NCBI GenBank assembly: GCA_005656395.1 | Contig: SRSI01000023.1 | Span: forward strand, 372,001-436,000 | Length of the DNA: 64,000 nt | Origin: Strongyloides papillosus | Lineage: Eukaryota; Nematoda; Chromadorea; Rhabditida; Strongyloididae | Reading direction: 5' to 3' | In this document: positions 24,290 to 37,777 of the stretch, piece after piece | Position numbering within the stretch: position 1 is the stretch's first letter | How the letters are laid out: each line of letters starts with the position of its first letter | Notes under the pieces: generated by a model | The model's database searches: none | The model's input: only the letters and a program-made list of their open reading frames with translations | What the model was told of the DNA's origin: nothing | Made by a program: the position numbers and the translations under genes

Positions 24290-24620
24290 TATACTAATAA
24301 GAGAGAGACCCCCTAGTAGGTCCGCATGCCCAACCGCTTCTTAATCTCCGCCCCGCCGCTACACTAAGATGGGATCGGGTTAACTAAGCCTATGCCCACA
24401 GCTGCGTCAGTCATTTTGTGCTTTTTATCAACCAGCACCGCGCGTCATCGTCATTTGTGCAAATGTCGTTGTTCCTGAACATCGCTTCCTCAATTTCCTC
24501 TGATTTTTTTTTGACTAGCGAAGTTGTTTTTGTAAGTTACAGTATTGACTAACGTGTATGTCGTTCTTGGAAGTCCTACCCGTAGTCCAATGCTGTCATT
24601 TGCTTAAACATTGCTAGAAT
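24290..24620. other. GC-rich island of unknown function
   Basis: In a region that is otherwise about four fifths A+T, this block has runs such as CTCCGCCCCGCCGCTACAC (24346-24364), GATGGGATCGGGTTAACTAA (24369) and CACCGCGCGTCATCGTCAT (24436). It also has a self-complementary ATTTGTGCAAAT (24452) whose right half resembles a POU-factor octamer, and a GTAAGT donor-like word at 24532. No frame is open for long on either strand. I cannot match it to rRNA, tRNA, U snRNA, spliced-leader, SRP or RNase P RNA. A conserved enhancer, a core promoter with a non-coding first exon, or an unrecognised structured RNA are all possible. Confidence 0.45.
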
Positions 24621-25559
24621 TCTGGAGAATAATAGAAAATTGGAAAAAAAATGGAAATTTTTGGTGGATTTTAACTATATAAAGTTAGTATATTAGAAAT
24701 AATGAAATAATAAAAAATATAATAAAAATTAATCCAATGTAAGTTTATTAAGGATATCTCTATTTAGGTGGTGTGTAATTGAGGAGAGCAAAATATAAAT
24801 GATAAATTATGTTGAAATACTTACTTCAACTATATAAATAAATCACGTGACATGTAAAAGTATGGTAGTAATACGTAGAAAAAAAACTTGCAAATTCAAA
24901 AGCCTTCTCCAAACAATATTGTATTAAATTAAAGGAATGTGATTTTCTTTTGAAATCTGAGAAACTCTTAATAATAGAATAATTGAAAAGTAGGAAAGTG
25001 AAAATAATTGTTTCATATAGAGGTTTGTCAATGTGTGATCAAATTGTATGTATAATTTTATTGAATATAAAGCATTGAATGGATAATTTTTGTTTGTAAA
25101 TATAAATACAAATATATTAAAATTTCTTTTTTAACACATTTTCTTGATTTTAATTTTAATAAATTTTATATTTTATTGTTCTTTTGATGATTGTTCTGTG
25201 TTGAGAGAGGAATATTTAATGAAGAAATATGTGTGGTGAAGATTAAATTTTTTAACTTGATTTTAAAACAATTTTGGCTTCTTTTTAGTTGTGTTCGTTT
25301 TAAGAAACTAGAAATAGTTTTTGATACACTTTACTGTTATTTTTTATATTATTTTTGGTATTTTCATTTATAAGTAAATTTAATACTTTTGAATATTTTC
25401 TTTTATTTATTGTTGTAGTAAAAGGATTTTATTATATTTATTTTAAGAAAATATGTCAATTTCTCATTTTACCGTTTCTTTAATTTGTTTCACATTAAAT
25501 TTTGATTTATTTTTATACCTTTTGGTGTTTTTGAAATCATTCCTATTCTACATAAATAA
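24621..25559. other. Gene-desert spacer
   Basis: AT-rich sequence between two GC-rich islands, no gene seen. Confidence 0.4.
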
Positions 25560-25850
25560 TTCAAAAGTCGTTCAATCAATACTCCATTTGACCTCTTCAA
25601 ATGGTCTTCTTTTTATGATGGCTCGTGGTTGAATTACCGTTGGATGTCGTAGGCATCCACCATCATTTTACAACACATTCCAACTATAAACTTCCCCCAG
25701 CCAGAGAGGCATAGGATGATGGAAACTGTGTTGTTGAATGTTTCTCTACCTACATAAGTTTCCTGCTCCCTTACACACACATCAACATAAACTATAATGG
25801 AGGGAACATTTCCCTGGTCCTGGCGCCATCTACATATAAATACACATCAC
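25560..25850. other. Second GC-richer island with possible hairpin RNA
   Basis: Composition again rises above the surroundings. The stretch contains an imperfect hairpin (25664-25740) in which CATTTTACAACACATTCC pairs with GGAAACTGTGTTGTTGAATG: 17 pairs, one mismatch and a 2-nt bulge, with a ~39-nt loop. A smaller GGATG/CATCC stem lies at about 25642-25658. This shape resembles a microRNA precursor, but the mature sequence matches no family I know. Confidence 0.25.
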
Positions 25851-27433
25851 ATTATACATAAAAATATTAGAAAGTTTATATGAATATAGAATGCATATGT
25901 GTGTGTGTGTGCGCCTTTTTGCGCTTTGCACTTACACATCTGGTCTATTCATTAGGAATAAATGTTTATATGTTGATGATAATATAGTGAAAAAGTGGAG
26001 ATGTTTGAAAGGAAATCAACGGGAAATGGAAAGTTTTGTTAGCTGTAATAGATGCTTAGGCAAATGGAAGTGAAATTGATGAAAAAATGAGAGAGTTGTT
26101 TTAGGGTGATGTGTTAGAGGGTCAATCATTCGATATATGTGATTTTTTGGGATTAATTTTTGATGTAAGATGAAGTGTGCTATCAGTGTTTTTGAATTGC
26201 TTTTGAGAGTAATCTTTGTTTGAATTTTTTTTATTAAATATGAATTCGATTGGAAAGAGTATGAATATGTTTTTATGATTAAAATTAAAACACACACATG
26301 TGATTAAGAGAAGAGGAAATATTTTGATTTAATTTTAAAATTTTTATACAAAATCAAAGTGTTGGAAAATATTCCTATTGTCCTTGATGTGTACAATACT
26401 TCATGAAAGTTAACCGATTAAATGTATGGTTGAAATAAGATTAATATGATAAATTACCCATAAAATATTTGAATGCTCCTATTATTTCAATATTTAATGT
26501 GTATTGTATTATAACAGTTTTATGTGAGTTAACCGTTGAATGTGTATTTAAAAATAAATTGATATATATTCCAATGGTTCATGTTTTGTGTTATATGAGT
26601 AAATTGAAATGTATCTAATATATGTATATGACATTGTATGTATATATTAATATATCCAAATAAATTGAAGGAAGTAATAGATATATGTTTACAATGAAAT
26701 GGTTAAATTAAATGAAACAATTTGAAATGAAATAAAAAAATATTGTAATTTTAAATATGTGTATAAATCATTTAAATATTTTTGGATGAATAATAAATTA
26801 GATTTGTTTATTATTGAACTATCTTTTTTCAAGGCACAAGTAATGATTTATGGAATATTTTTTAAGCTGTGAAATAAAATAAATGAACTAATTTCATATA
26901 GTGATATGAAAAACTCACTCACAAGACTATCAGACAGCCATAATTATGTAATAAAACTCAAAATAATTACTATCATTAATAACAAACATAAATTTGTTTA
27001 TCACAAAACACACAAAAATTAATAAATAACATGATATTAAATCTCATAACTCATTTTGATTTAAATATTTTCAAATATCATCGTAATCATTGAAAAGGAA
27101 TGCGTTAATCAGTTTACCTTGTTCTTGAACAAACATTCAAACCAAAGACTATGCTTCAAGATAATTTTTGATATAATTATACTTTCTAATAGTATTCGTA
27201 CTATCAACAATTGATACTAAACAGTCATTGTATCAAAATTTTATTGATATCTAATAAGACAATAACGCATTTTGTACTATTTATTTGTCTTGGAAACCGC
27301 TTTTTTATGTCTACGAAATTTGTAAAAAAATCCTATTCCTCTTTTCTTTCCTTTAATCATAAGTAATATTTGAACAAAAGGATTTTTTAATAGATTTTGT
27401 TAGAAATTCAAAGAAAAATCTTTATAACATTTA
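25851..27433. other. Gene-desert spacer and DUF229 upstream region
   Basis: AT-rich with a short GT repeat at about 25898-25910. No gene seen. Confidence 0.4.
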
Positions 27434-29437
27434 TTGATGTTTAGATTCAAAAAAATATACTTAATATTTATTATCGTATGTCTTTTTTATTACATTCTGT
27501 ACATATCGTTTAATAGTTACAAAAACATCGATGAAGTAAAAAAATTCCGTAAACTCCTAAACGACTCTACCTTCACAGAGGAAGCCTGTACCTTCGACAT
27601 CCAAGACCCATTCCACAAAACCATCCTAAAGTACATTAAAAAAGAAAAATCGATTTACTGTGGGGAGAAAAATTATTATGAAAACATTATCGTAGTCAAA
27701 GGGAATCGGATTAGTGTAATTTGTTTAAATCTTTAAGCTTCTTTTTATTTGTAATTTCAGATAAGTCCTAATGATACAGGGAGCTTTAAATGTAGTGGAA
27801 GGAATTTTAAGTTTAAAGCAGGTGGAAAAGATGATGAGAATGAGTATGGAGAGTGGAGATCGTTTAGTGATGAGGGATTTTTTGAGATGGAGAGCGATTT
27901 TGCTAATGTTGTTTGCTATAAGAAGAGTCTTTTTAATATTGAAGTTAAGGTTTATGAGAAGAGTATTGGTACGGGTGTTGTGGGGAATTTAGAGGATTTT
28001 GGTGAGGAGAAGGATGATGAACCGAGTGTTATAATGATTGGAATTGATTCATTGTCGAGGAGTAATTTTATAAGGTCTCTACCGAAAACATATAAATTTT
28101 TGAATGATAATGGTTTTGTTAATTTTAAGAGGCACGTTAAGGTGGCTGATAACACATATGGTAATTGGATTGCAATATTAACTGGTCTCCGGGGAGCCTG
28201 GTCATTAGATTTGCCTGTAGAATTAACAGATTCCTGGAACATGTGGTTCGATGACTTCCCATTAGTATGGAAAAATTTCACCTCCTACAAATACGCGACA
28301 CTCTTCGCTGAGGATCGTTCTGACATAGCAACATTCAATTACCTTGGAAAACTGTACGGCTTCAAAAAACAACCAACCACCCACTACTTCCGTCCCTTTT
28401 GGCTTGATGTAACCGGTACCATGAAATACAAACAAAGCAAATTCGGTTGTTATGGTAGTGACCCCAACACAAAAATCCAATTTGATTACCTCTCAAGTTT
28501 CCTAGAAAACTACAAATCAAAAAAGAAATTCGCCTGGTGGTGGTCTACCGAGATGAGTCACGACTACCTAAATTCTATCTCCTCAATGGATGATATTTAC
28601 CTTAATTTTTTTACAAATAACCTTAATAAAATGATAAATAGCATTATCATTGTTTTTTCTGATCACGGTAATAGGTATGATACAATAAGAGAGACGGATG
28701 TTGGTAGGCATGAAACAAGGCTACCTTTTTTGAGTGTTCATTTGCCTAAAAAATTAAAAAATACCTATCCCTTCCTGGAGGAGGTGATGATTGAGAATAG
28801 TGAGAAGATGACAACACAATATGATATACACGAAACGTTGACGAGTGTCTTGAAGAAGGAATGGAGAAGGGATGTCACAGAAAGGAGAGCCTATTCATTA
28901 TTTCACCAACATCCAAGGATAAGGAAGTGTAAGGCTTCTGGTATTCCAGCAAATTATTGTCCTTGTAATAAAGAAATAAGACTTCCTATTGAAGAATCAA
29001 TAGAAGCATCCACATTCCTAATTGAGTATTTAAATAATAAATTAACCAATTTTGAAAATTTTATTAAATCAGACAAAAAGTATAGATGTAGGACACTCCA
29101 ATTAGACAAAATATTATATGCTTCTCTAATAATTCCATCTGATGTAATTACATTAGATGAACAACATCTCGGAAGCGACATCATCTCAAATCACCTCTCG
29201 GTAGTCTACCGCCTAATGGTACGTATGAAGGGTCCCTCCAATGCATTAATAGAGGCAATGATTGAAAAAAACATATCAACCAAAAAATATTTAATAAAAG
29301 ATGAAATAGAAAGAAATAATAAGTGAGTGGTAAAAAAATTGTTTGTTAATTAAATGTGTACTTTTAGATATGGGAATACATCGTTTTGTGTGAATGATGC
29401 ACAAATTCAAAAGATTTGTCATTGTTATGAAGTATAG
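27434..29437 (+). CDS. DUF229 family protein (alkaline-phosphatase/sulfatase-like fold), 637 aa
   Basis: Member of a family strongly expanded in nematodes, with a sulfatase-like fold and no settled substrate. I read three exons: 27434-27715, 27761-29322 and 29368-29437. An N-terminal hydrophobic segment (residues about 9-26) suggests a type II signal anchor in the secretory pathway. The catalytic-domain landmarks are VIMIGIDSLSRSNFIRSLPKT (nucleophile region), TYGNWIAILTG, WWSTEMSHDYLN, IVFSDHGNRYD (metal-binding Asp-His) and VGRHETRLPFLSVHLP. Exon 3 adds the Cys-containing tail SFCVNDAQIQKICHCYEV, typical of the family; without it the frame would stop just after the GTGAGT donor. Its stop lies 7 bp from the stop of the oppositely oriented CH-domain gene. 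Confidence 0.9.
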
Positions 29438-29444
29438 GAGTATT

Positions 29445-29973
29445 TTATGATGCTTTTTCTTTTAATAAATTTAGAGTTCTGAAAACTTTTCCTAGGTCTC
29501 TTTCATCTTTTAGGTCGGAGGCCTCGAAGAGGAAGTCTTTTTTTATACCAAGTTTTTGGGCTGATTCTAAGAAATTTTGGATGTTTTCAGATGAGGAGAA
29601 TTGTGATTGTTTGTAGTTAATTTTTCTGACTAAGGATCCTGGGAAGATTTTATCTATGACTTCACATATTATTATTCCATCTCTTAACCATTCACCAATC
29701 TCGTTGTTTGAGGGAGCAAATTTTCTTAGGACAACCTCAATCCACTCTATAACAGATTGTTCCATTATTTCATCTCTTTTGCCTTGAATCTAAAGAAATT
29801 TCATTAAAATGTTTATTATATATTTATATTAAAATAAAAATAATGTAACATACCCATCCGAGGCGAAAATTTCTGTTTGTTTTTACACCATAACAAATAG
29901 ATGAATGGTCGGAATTCGATGCCAACTCAGGGTAGGGACTTTTACCAGTAAACTTATTCCAACCAGCAGCCAT
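29445..29973 (-). CDS. Calponin-homology domain protein, transgelin-like, 154 aa
   Basis: Likely actin-binding or signalling adaptor with one type-3 CH domain. Two exons, 29973-29854 and 29789-29445, with a 64-bp phase-0 intron. Residues 1-40 form a short leader (MAAGWNKFTGKSPYP). The CH domain spans about residues 50-150: SVIEWIEVVLRKFAP, IGEWLRDGIIICEVIDKIFP (the conserved Trp/Leu-Arg-Asp-Gly core), SSSENIQNFLESAQKLGI and DLKDERDLGKVFRTLNLL. The protein stops right after the domain, so the calponin-like repeat found at the C-terminus of transgelins (about 200 aa) is absent. Function in muscle or elsewhere cannot be told from sequence. Confidence 0.85.
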
Positions 29974-30608
29974 TCCTCTACAAAATATATTAATTATAAT
30001 GTGTGGTAATTAAATTGACCTGCGAGAAGTATCTTATATAATAGCTAAAACACTTCAAAATTGTCTATTCTAAAAATTGAACATTTCAATGATCTAACCA
30101 TCTTATTACAAATAATATGTATATATATATATTTATATATAATATTGCTACTTATTATTTAGTTAGATATATTTTGCACAAAGGTACTATAACTGTAAAT
30201 AACTATATGTCTTTGGGTATATAGGAGCAATCTAGATTTTAATGAAAATTCATCATATAAATATGAGTACGCATCTAAAGTCCCCTCACTTAAGAGGGAT
30301 TAAATAAAAAGAGTAAATATGAATTTTATTACATGATTCATCTGAAAGTAATATTTTTAATGTTGTAAATGGGTTGTAAAAATTTTATGTTTAAATATTA
30401 TTCATTCAGATTGAGATCGTTCTAATGTATTTTTCTTGTCAGTTCAGGTGAAAAAATGAGATATGAAATGTGAGATCAAAAAATTGATTTGTACAAATAA
30501 ATATTGTGTTTAACTTTTTCAGATATATTTTTACGGTGTTTATATTAGCATTTTATGCAACCAAATATAAATTTGTTAATTTTTGGCAGGAGATGTTTTT
30601 AATTTTGT
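29974..30608. other. Intergenic between CH-domain and GPCR genes
   Basis: AT-rich, with a TATATA tract near 30120-30143. It holds the CH gene promoter and the GPCR 3' flank. No further gene seen. Confidence 0.4.
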
Positions 30609-31938
30609 CTAGATATTATTTTGCTCATCCAATAAACTATCCTCCCTCATCCTGGTGTTTTTTTGTTTTCCATAACTCTTCGGGGAAGGTACTAAATTCC
30701 CCTGACTAACAGCGGAGTATCCCACATTATTTATAGTTTTACCTATACTTTTTCCCTCTGAGTATATAGTTTTCGGATTCGTTGAACACAAAAAACAGTA
30801 CCCAATAAGCTCACGTAGCTTCGCTCTATACCTAAATACCACAAAATTCATATATACATATTCATGGAATTTAAATTAAACTTTAACTTACCGAGTGGAA
30901 TATTTAACATAAAATATAAAATTACTGGATGAATTGAAAACAACTAGAATATTATTAATATCATTCAACATATATCCTATGGTTGTCTCAAAAATTTCAC
31001 GATACAAATGTTCCAATAGATTTAAAAATATTCCAAAAGTATAACAAAATATGAAAACTAAATGATGAATAATTTAGGGGGATGGATGGATTAATGAATA
31101 ATTTACCTATCACTACGAATATCATCATTTTGGCTGTTTGATGTTCTGTTTTTACACTTGTTACTAGTTCTCTCCTTTGTTCCGTTGCTTTGAGGATCGT
31201 TTTTGCAACCTCCAAATTTAGAAGGCATAAAACAAATAGTGGTATTAGGTATTGACTTATAATATAAGCAATATTTTGATATACCAACATAAATATGGGG
31301 TCAGCTCTAAGTAATTTCTTAAAAGCAAACCCCCCTGTCTCATCAGAGGGTTCCGTTATATCAAACTCCCAAAACCTAACAAAATTAAACGCTACAGTAA
31401 CAATGGTAATAACAGCAACAGTTATCTTGGCTCTATTAATAGTACAATACACTCTAACCATAAAAGGATGGCACACAGCTAAATACCTATCTACAGTAAT
31501 TGAAACAAGCATCCAAACGGACATACAACCTGCCATTATTGTTATAGGATATAAATAAACGATACAGTATGCTAATATCTTCGGTGGTACCTCGATTTTG
31601 GGAAACAGTGTTGGTATCTCAGTTCCAATAAACACCGGTACAGCCAGGAGGCAGACAACCAAATCACTAACCGACATACCAGCTAATAAAATATTAATGG
31701 ATCTTTTTCTGAAATTTGCTGAAGTATAAATTATTATTGAGAAGGTATTGGTGATGACTCCAATGATACACATAACAAAACAGATGATGGAGAGGATTAG
31801 TTTTCCTGTATGGACCCAGGCTGCGTCCTCCATGGATTTTACTGATTCCGCTATAAGTGATTCTGTCGTTGGGAGGGTGTTGTCATCTAGGAGATTTATT
31901 ATACCATCATCTGGAGATGTTTCATTCATTGACATCAT
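30609..31938 (-). CDS. FMRFamide-receptor-like neuropeptide GPCR, 406 aa
   Basis: Class A receptor of the FMRFamide/myosuppressin-receptor type, expected in neurons or muscle and activated by short amidated peptides. I assembled three exons, 31938-31107, 31057-30892 and 30831-30609, all GT-AG and in frame. Exon 1 gives TM1-TM5: VITNTFSIIIYTSANFRKRS, SVSDLVVCLLAVPVF, conserved Cys125, and VSITVDRYLAVCHPF with DRY at 150-152. TM6 begins at TAKMMIFVVI at the exon 1/2 junction. Exon 2 supplies TM7 with INNILVVFNSSSNFIFYVKY. Exon 3 gives helix 8 and tail (RYRAKLRELIGYCFLCS) with a Cys suitable for palmitoylation. The exact peptide ligand cannot be assigned. Confidence 0.87.
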
Positions 31939-34900
31939 CCTCAGTAATATTCTTTTTTGAATTTAATGGGAAATAATGTATGTAATGATAATGGTTATAA
32001 TGAATTATGATGACAAGGGTAGTTTTCTTAAACCCTTACAAATAATAGTCTGTGCTAGTAAAATAATAATAATGCTTCTATCGGAAAAAAATTAGAATGT
32101 AAATATAGTGTATAAAATTTTAAAAAAAAATACTTGTAAAAAAGTAAGAAAGAAGTTAAGGGAAAAATTAGATACAATAAAGTGTTAATAAAAGTAATTG
32201 TATCTAAATGATGTTTGAAATATATCAATTATGAAAAAGTGTAAGTGGGTATTTAAGATATGAATACAATTATTTAATATAAAGAAGAATTTTTAATTTA
32301 GAATAGTATTAATTTCAGCTGTGATATGGGGGAGAAATTGTCTATTATATGGCAATTAGTCAATAATCTTGTGTATTTTTTATTTCCGTTCACTACAAAT
32401 TTAGAATGGGGGAGTTTATTAGGATTTCTTAGTAAATGAATCATAAATATGTTAGAAGAAAGTCTGCATAATTAATAATATTAAAATTGTCCTCCATTGA
32501 GTATTTTTTGGACATATTCTTAGTCTGATAATAATTATTTAAGGTACATGACAAAAAATCTCACAAAATAACTAATTTTGTTTTTGTTCAATTAACCAAA
32601 TTACACTCAATATATATCTTTTCCTACTATCTATTCTTCCGGAGGGATCTTCATTTACACACCAATTAGATACGTCATATCATAACTATATCCAAGAAAA
32701 AGTGGTAAATACATTTTAAAAAATATATTATTCACAACAAAAGTATTTAATATAAATATTATTATTCTATAAATAGCAATACATATAATGTTTAAAACAA
32801 TTAACACCAATAAATGGTAAAATTCGAAAATATTTAATTTTTAGATAACCACACATCTTTACATTTAATCTTTAAAAATTTAATTATTCTAATATGTATC
32901 TTTGTACTTTCCCTGTTATTTCAAACAAATTATGATATTTATCTTATAGTAAAAATATTTTTAGATAATAGAAAATAGAGGATTATTATGGCAAAAATTT
33001 ATTGTCAATTAAAAGGTTTATAGGCAAATATGTACAATATTAAAAAAAAAGCTAAATAAATGTGGTTATTAGAATAACAAGTTACTGTGTAAATTAATTT
33101 TAATTTCATTGTTAGTATTTTTTTAGAAAGAAAATTGTCTAATATTTACTAAATAAAGAATAAAATATAATGGGATAATAGGGGAAAAGCATTAATGGTA
33201 CAAAAAAAAATAAATTACAGTAGTGGATATGGAGAGTGTTGCGCAAGTGTTGTGGTGTATTTGTTATTTTTTTATATCCTAGAGGAATAATTATTAAAAG
33301 TGATTTGAATTATGTATATTTGTACTCATGTATGTCGTATGAAATATGACTACAAAATTTCATTTTCCTGAAATAAACATAGAATATTATATTATTTAAA
33401 CAAGATATATTATAATATGACTTTCGAATTATCAGCTCATCCAAATGGAAAATAGCTGGATGGTATAGGAATTATTACATGATATTGTACTTATGAAAGT
33501 ACCCATCAAAGGTACAACAAATTAGTCCTGGCAAAGATAAAGTAACACAAATGATTTCTTATTCAATAGTCACATAACATATTTGATAAAAAATGAGTTC
33601 CAATATTTCTTATGAACGATTTTAAATATATTTAGAAAATGTTTTAGTTTTTTTTTTCTTCTAAAAATATTATTCATGCTTTATCAATATGCCATTTGTC
33701 ATAGACAGGAAGATATTTGATTAAAATGCATGCCTAGATTATGAATACAAAATTTTTATGGATAAATGTTTAGAACAACATGGTTTTTAGATGAGAGCAC
33801 AAAATAAAAAAATATCCTTATTAAAAAAAATAATGTAAATTTAGAAAAAATTAATAAAGAAATTTAATAATTTATATTAAGCACACTTGAAAGTTTTCAT
33901 TAGGGGAAAATAGTTAGGTTTATAGAAAATATTTTGATGACACTGTTATATCAAAGGGGTTTTAAGTAATCAAAACAATTTTTTGTTCTTCATAAAGTAT
34001 TTATATACTAAAAAATCTATTCTCCTTTCTAGTAAGAATAATCTCAATAAAATAAAAATACTCTAATTCTTCCAGTATATCTAATAAAATTAATTAGCAT
34101 CTATTAGTTATTAGGAAAGTGAAAAAAAATACTAAAGTTCTTGGAAATATCACAACATATTCAACACGTATATTCTCATTTTAAACCTCTTTTTTTACAT
34201 TTTTCAATGTCTAAAAAATTTTTTACTTCCCAAGAAATTGTAACTAATCTAACTAGTAATCATAAAATTTTTTTCAATGATACAACATAATATATTTAAT
34301 ATTTATCACTTAATTTATTCTTACACTTGAGTAGATGTTATAAAAATGGAGGTTAAATGTGGTCTAGTGTATAACTCTCAATTTAATTAACATAAAATTT
34401 TTATGGCAAAAGTTATGATACTATAGTTTCTTGGAAGTGCAGAATGATGGATAAGTCAAGAGGAGCTCCAATAAAAATAAGACTCCATAATAGGTTAAAA
34501 AGAAAAGAAAATAATAAATTCCGTTAATAAAAAGCTGTTAAAAAACTTCGTCCCATAAAATCATTTTTAAGATAATAAAATATAACCATAGAATGTGTAA
34601 AAATTAAATTAAATGAATCTACAAAAATTTAATGGTTTATAAAAATAAATTATCCACATCTAAAAAAACAGTTGACTTTTTTATGTAAGATAAAAAGATA
34701 AAGTACATCTTTAAAAGAAGGCATTTGTGGATGGGAATCAAGTGCATTCACGGAAATAATAAGAGGTTATTTTGAGAATACTTCCTTTAACATGTTTTTA
34801 TTATTTTTAATGATTATTTAGTTATAATTAAACATTTTAAATGCTGTTTCGTAATTAAAAATCATTCTAAACATGGTTTTTATCCAATTTTTTACAAATT

Positions 34901-36585
34901 TAATTCTATCAATATAAAAAGGAGAAGTAAAAATGTTTTAAACTTGATAGTATGTTATTTTAATTAATCAAAGAAACATGCTTTATAAACAATTTCATAA
35001 AAAATATTTTTATTACCATTTTTTATCTTAAATCATACTACACTTAATTGATTATTGAGAAAAAAAAGCAATTATATGTAAAGATTAAATTACAGAATTT
35101 AAAATATTTTGTCAAAAATTTCCATCCCAAACTAAGATATTTTGTGCAATAAAAAATATTATTTTTTACAACATTATAAAGAGGGTAATTAAAAAAGTTT
35201 AAAGTATAAGTGGTTAAGTGATTAAAATTATTCCTGTGGTATTTTCATATAAAAATTATATAATTTAGAAAGCAGGCATAAATGTAATGAAAGTAATTAA
35301 TTATGTAGAGAATATATGTATTCGTAGTATTATTAGAATTACATTCTCCATTGGAAGATAAAACAAAATAGGAGCTCTTTTTTTCTACGTTATCTTAACT
35401 CCATCATAATTGTAATATTTATTGTTTTAAAAAAATACTTCCTCATCGAAAAAAAATAAATAATGTTATAATCTCCGCTTATTATATTTTGATTGACAGA
35501 AACCCAACTTTTACTTAAGGTGTTAAAATAATCTTATTTTGATGAGACTAGAAATATTGTTTCTTAGATTGTCATGACTAAAAATACATATATGAAGAAG
35601 TATTATTAATGCATGAGATAGGAAGATATTAATTTGATAAATTTGCATTCTGATAGATGTGTAGCAAAAATGTGTAGTGAAAACTAAAACTATGAATTAT
35701 GGTACTTTTTTATTCAAGAAACACAACCTCTAAAGATATTTCAATCCAATTGTTTTGGTGAATAAGGAAATTCTGTTACAATAAAATATTTTTTCCCTTA
35801 TTTTAGTTACACAAATAGATTATAATAATGCAAAACATCATAACTATTACCATTATAGTACTTAACAAAGATAGGAGGAATTTGAAAATGATTAGATTTA
35901 TTGGAAATAGATTACTACTTGTGAGTAAATTTCATATCTTAAAGATATCCTAATGATGACAAGATAGAGCTAGAGTGCAAAAATAGAAAAGTATTTTCAT
36001 TCAATTTAAAAAGTTTCCGTAGTTTCCTTTTTTACCGTTATAGAGAATAGTAAGAAAAAATTAGATAATGGAGTTCTGTGGTATTCCCAAATAATTACTA
36101 TATTTAAAATGTTCAAAATATGTTTATGCATATACATTTCCGAAAAGTGGGTGTATAATTATATAAAAAAGTGTATTTATTTGAACTAACGCCAATAATT
36201 TTTCATTATCATTTAGATAGAATTTATCATTAATGTAGCTTTTTTCATACATCCTGTAATATGTTTATCCTTCCAAGATGCCTAATATAAATATTAATTT
36301 TTTCTCCATTAAAAACAATATATCAATATTTATCTTTCTCTTTTTATTTGTATCAAAGTTCTAAATTAAAATCTATTCAAACAACAGTAGATGTTTTTAC
36401 TCTCTCTATTAAAATACACTGAACTCTTAAACAGATTTGTCAACCAGCGAGATATACAAAAATTGGAAATTCGCAACAGGGTCGTAGGCAAATTATTGTA
36501 TCCCTTATACCCTATTTATACTTTTGAATATTGTTTTTGATCTATCATTTTTGATTGATAGTATCTGGTTCCATCACGATCAAGG
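31939..36585. other. Long AT-rich intergenic region, 4.6 kb
   Basis: Contains the upstream regions of the divergent GPCR (-) and ARP1 (+) genes. Apart from homopolymers and TA-rich tracts I see no gene, RNA or repeat unit. Confidence 0.45.
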
Positions 36586-37777
36586 ATGAGTTATATATTG
36601 GCTAATCAACCTGTTGTTATTGATAACGGAAGTGGTTTTATTAAAGCAGGGATTGCCGGTGAAACTCTTCCAAAATGTTATTTTAGCAATATTGTAGGGA
36701 GGCCTAAGTATCATAGGGTGATGGCTGGTGGTTTAGAAGGTGATTTATTTATTGGTATGTTTTTTACAAATCTTATTTTTTAAATATAATTATAAACAAA
36801 TTATTTATTTAGGCAAAAAAGCCCAAGACTACAGAGGTTTACTAAAATTGGAATACCCAATGGAGCACGGAATAGTAACAAATTGGACAGATATGGAACA
36901 TGTCTGGCAACACCTATACAGTCCCGATTGCTTAAATATCAATTCAGAGGAGCATCCAGTCCTCCTGTCTGAAGCACCCCTAAATCCAACAACAAATCGT
37001 GAAAAGATGGCAGAGATATTCTTCGAAACATTTAACGCTCCCGCTCTCCATATACAGGTTCAGGCTGTCCTATCACTATACTCGACAGGCAGGACAACTG
37101 GTGTTGTGTTGGACTGCGGTGATGGTGTGACTCACATCGTACCAATCTATAACGGTTTTGCATTATCGCATGCTATACAAAGAACCGAAATTGCAGGAAG
37201 AGATGTTACGAAATATTTAAAAAAGTTGTTATTTAGAGAAGGTATTGTTCTGGCTAGATCAAGTGAATTTGAAATTGTTCGTGAGATAAAGGAGAAAGCT
37301 TGTTATGTTTCAATGAATGTTACTAAGGAAGATTCTAATATTGGGGATTCAAATAAGAAGTCTGATTACATTTTACCAGATAACTCTCAAATTTCACTTG
37401 GAGCCTGTAGATATAAAGCTCCCGAGATACTCTTTAATTCCTCTGCCGTTGGGCAGGAGAGTAAAGGTGTTCATGAGTATCTTGTTGATGCCATATTGTC
37501 ATCTGATACGGACTTAAGGAAGGACTTATATGCTAATGTGATACTTTCCGGGGGTACAACATTTTTCTCTGGTTTTGGAGATAGACTTTTATCGGAAGTC
37601 AAGAAAAGTGCAGCGAAAGATGCTAAGTGGAGGATTAGTGCACCACAGGAGAGAATAAATAGTGCATGGATTGGTGGATCTATTGTAGCTTCATTGGATA
37701 CCTTTAGAAAGATCTGGATTTCTAAGAAGGAGTACGAAGATGAGGGGGCCAAGATTGTTCACAGGAAAACTTATTAA
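36586..37777 (+). CDS. arp-1: Actin-related protein 1 (centractin), dynactin filament subunit, 377 aa
   Basis: Forms the short actin-like filament of the dynactin complex that links dynein to cargo. Two exons, 36586-36754 and 36813-37777, with a 58-bp intron splitting the Gly of [33 protein letters not shown] is the first ATP phosphate-binding loop, and [17 protein letters not shown] the second. [30 protein letters not shown] and [20 protein letters not shown] follow in actin order. The C-terminal [17 protein letters not shown] and [16 protein letters not shown] match ARP1 rather than conventional actin, which has a KYSVWIGGSI/KQEYDE pattern. Length equals human ACTR1A (376 aa) almost exactly. 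Confidence 0.96.

Noticed and set aside
24310..24415. Possible SRP or other Pol III RNA in the GC-rich island
   Set aside because: A short resemblance to the SRP helix-6 region (GATCGGGT...ACTAAG) is not backed by the conserved loop or the Alu domain.
27771..27992. Short plus-strand frame inside the DUF229 gene
   Set aside because: It overlaps exon 2 in another frame and has no family features.
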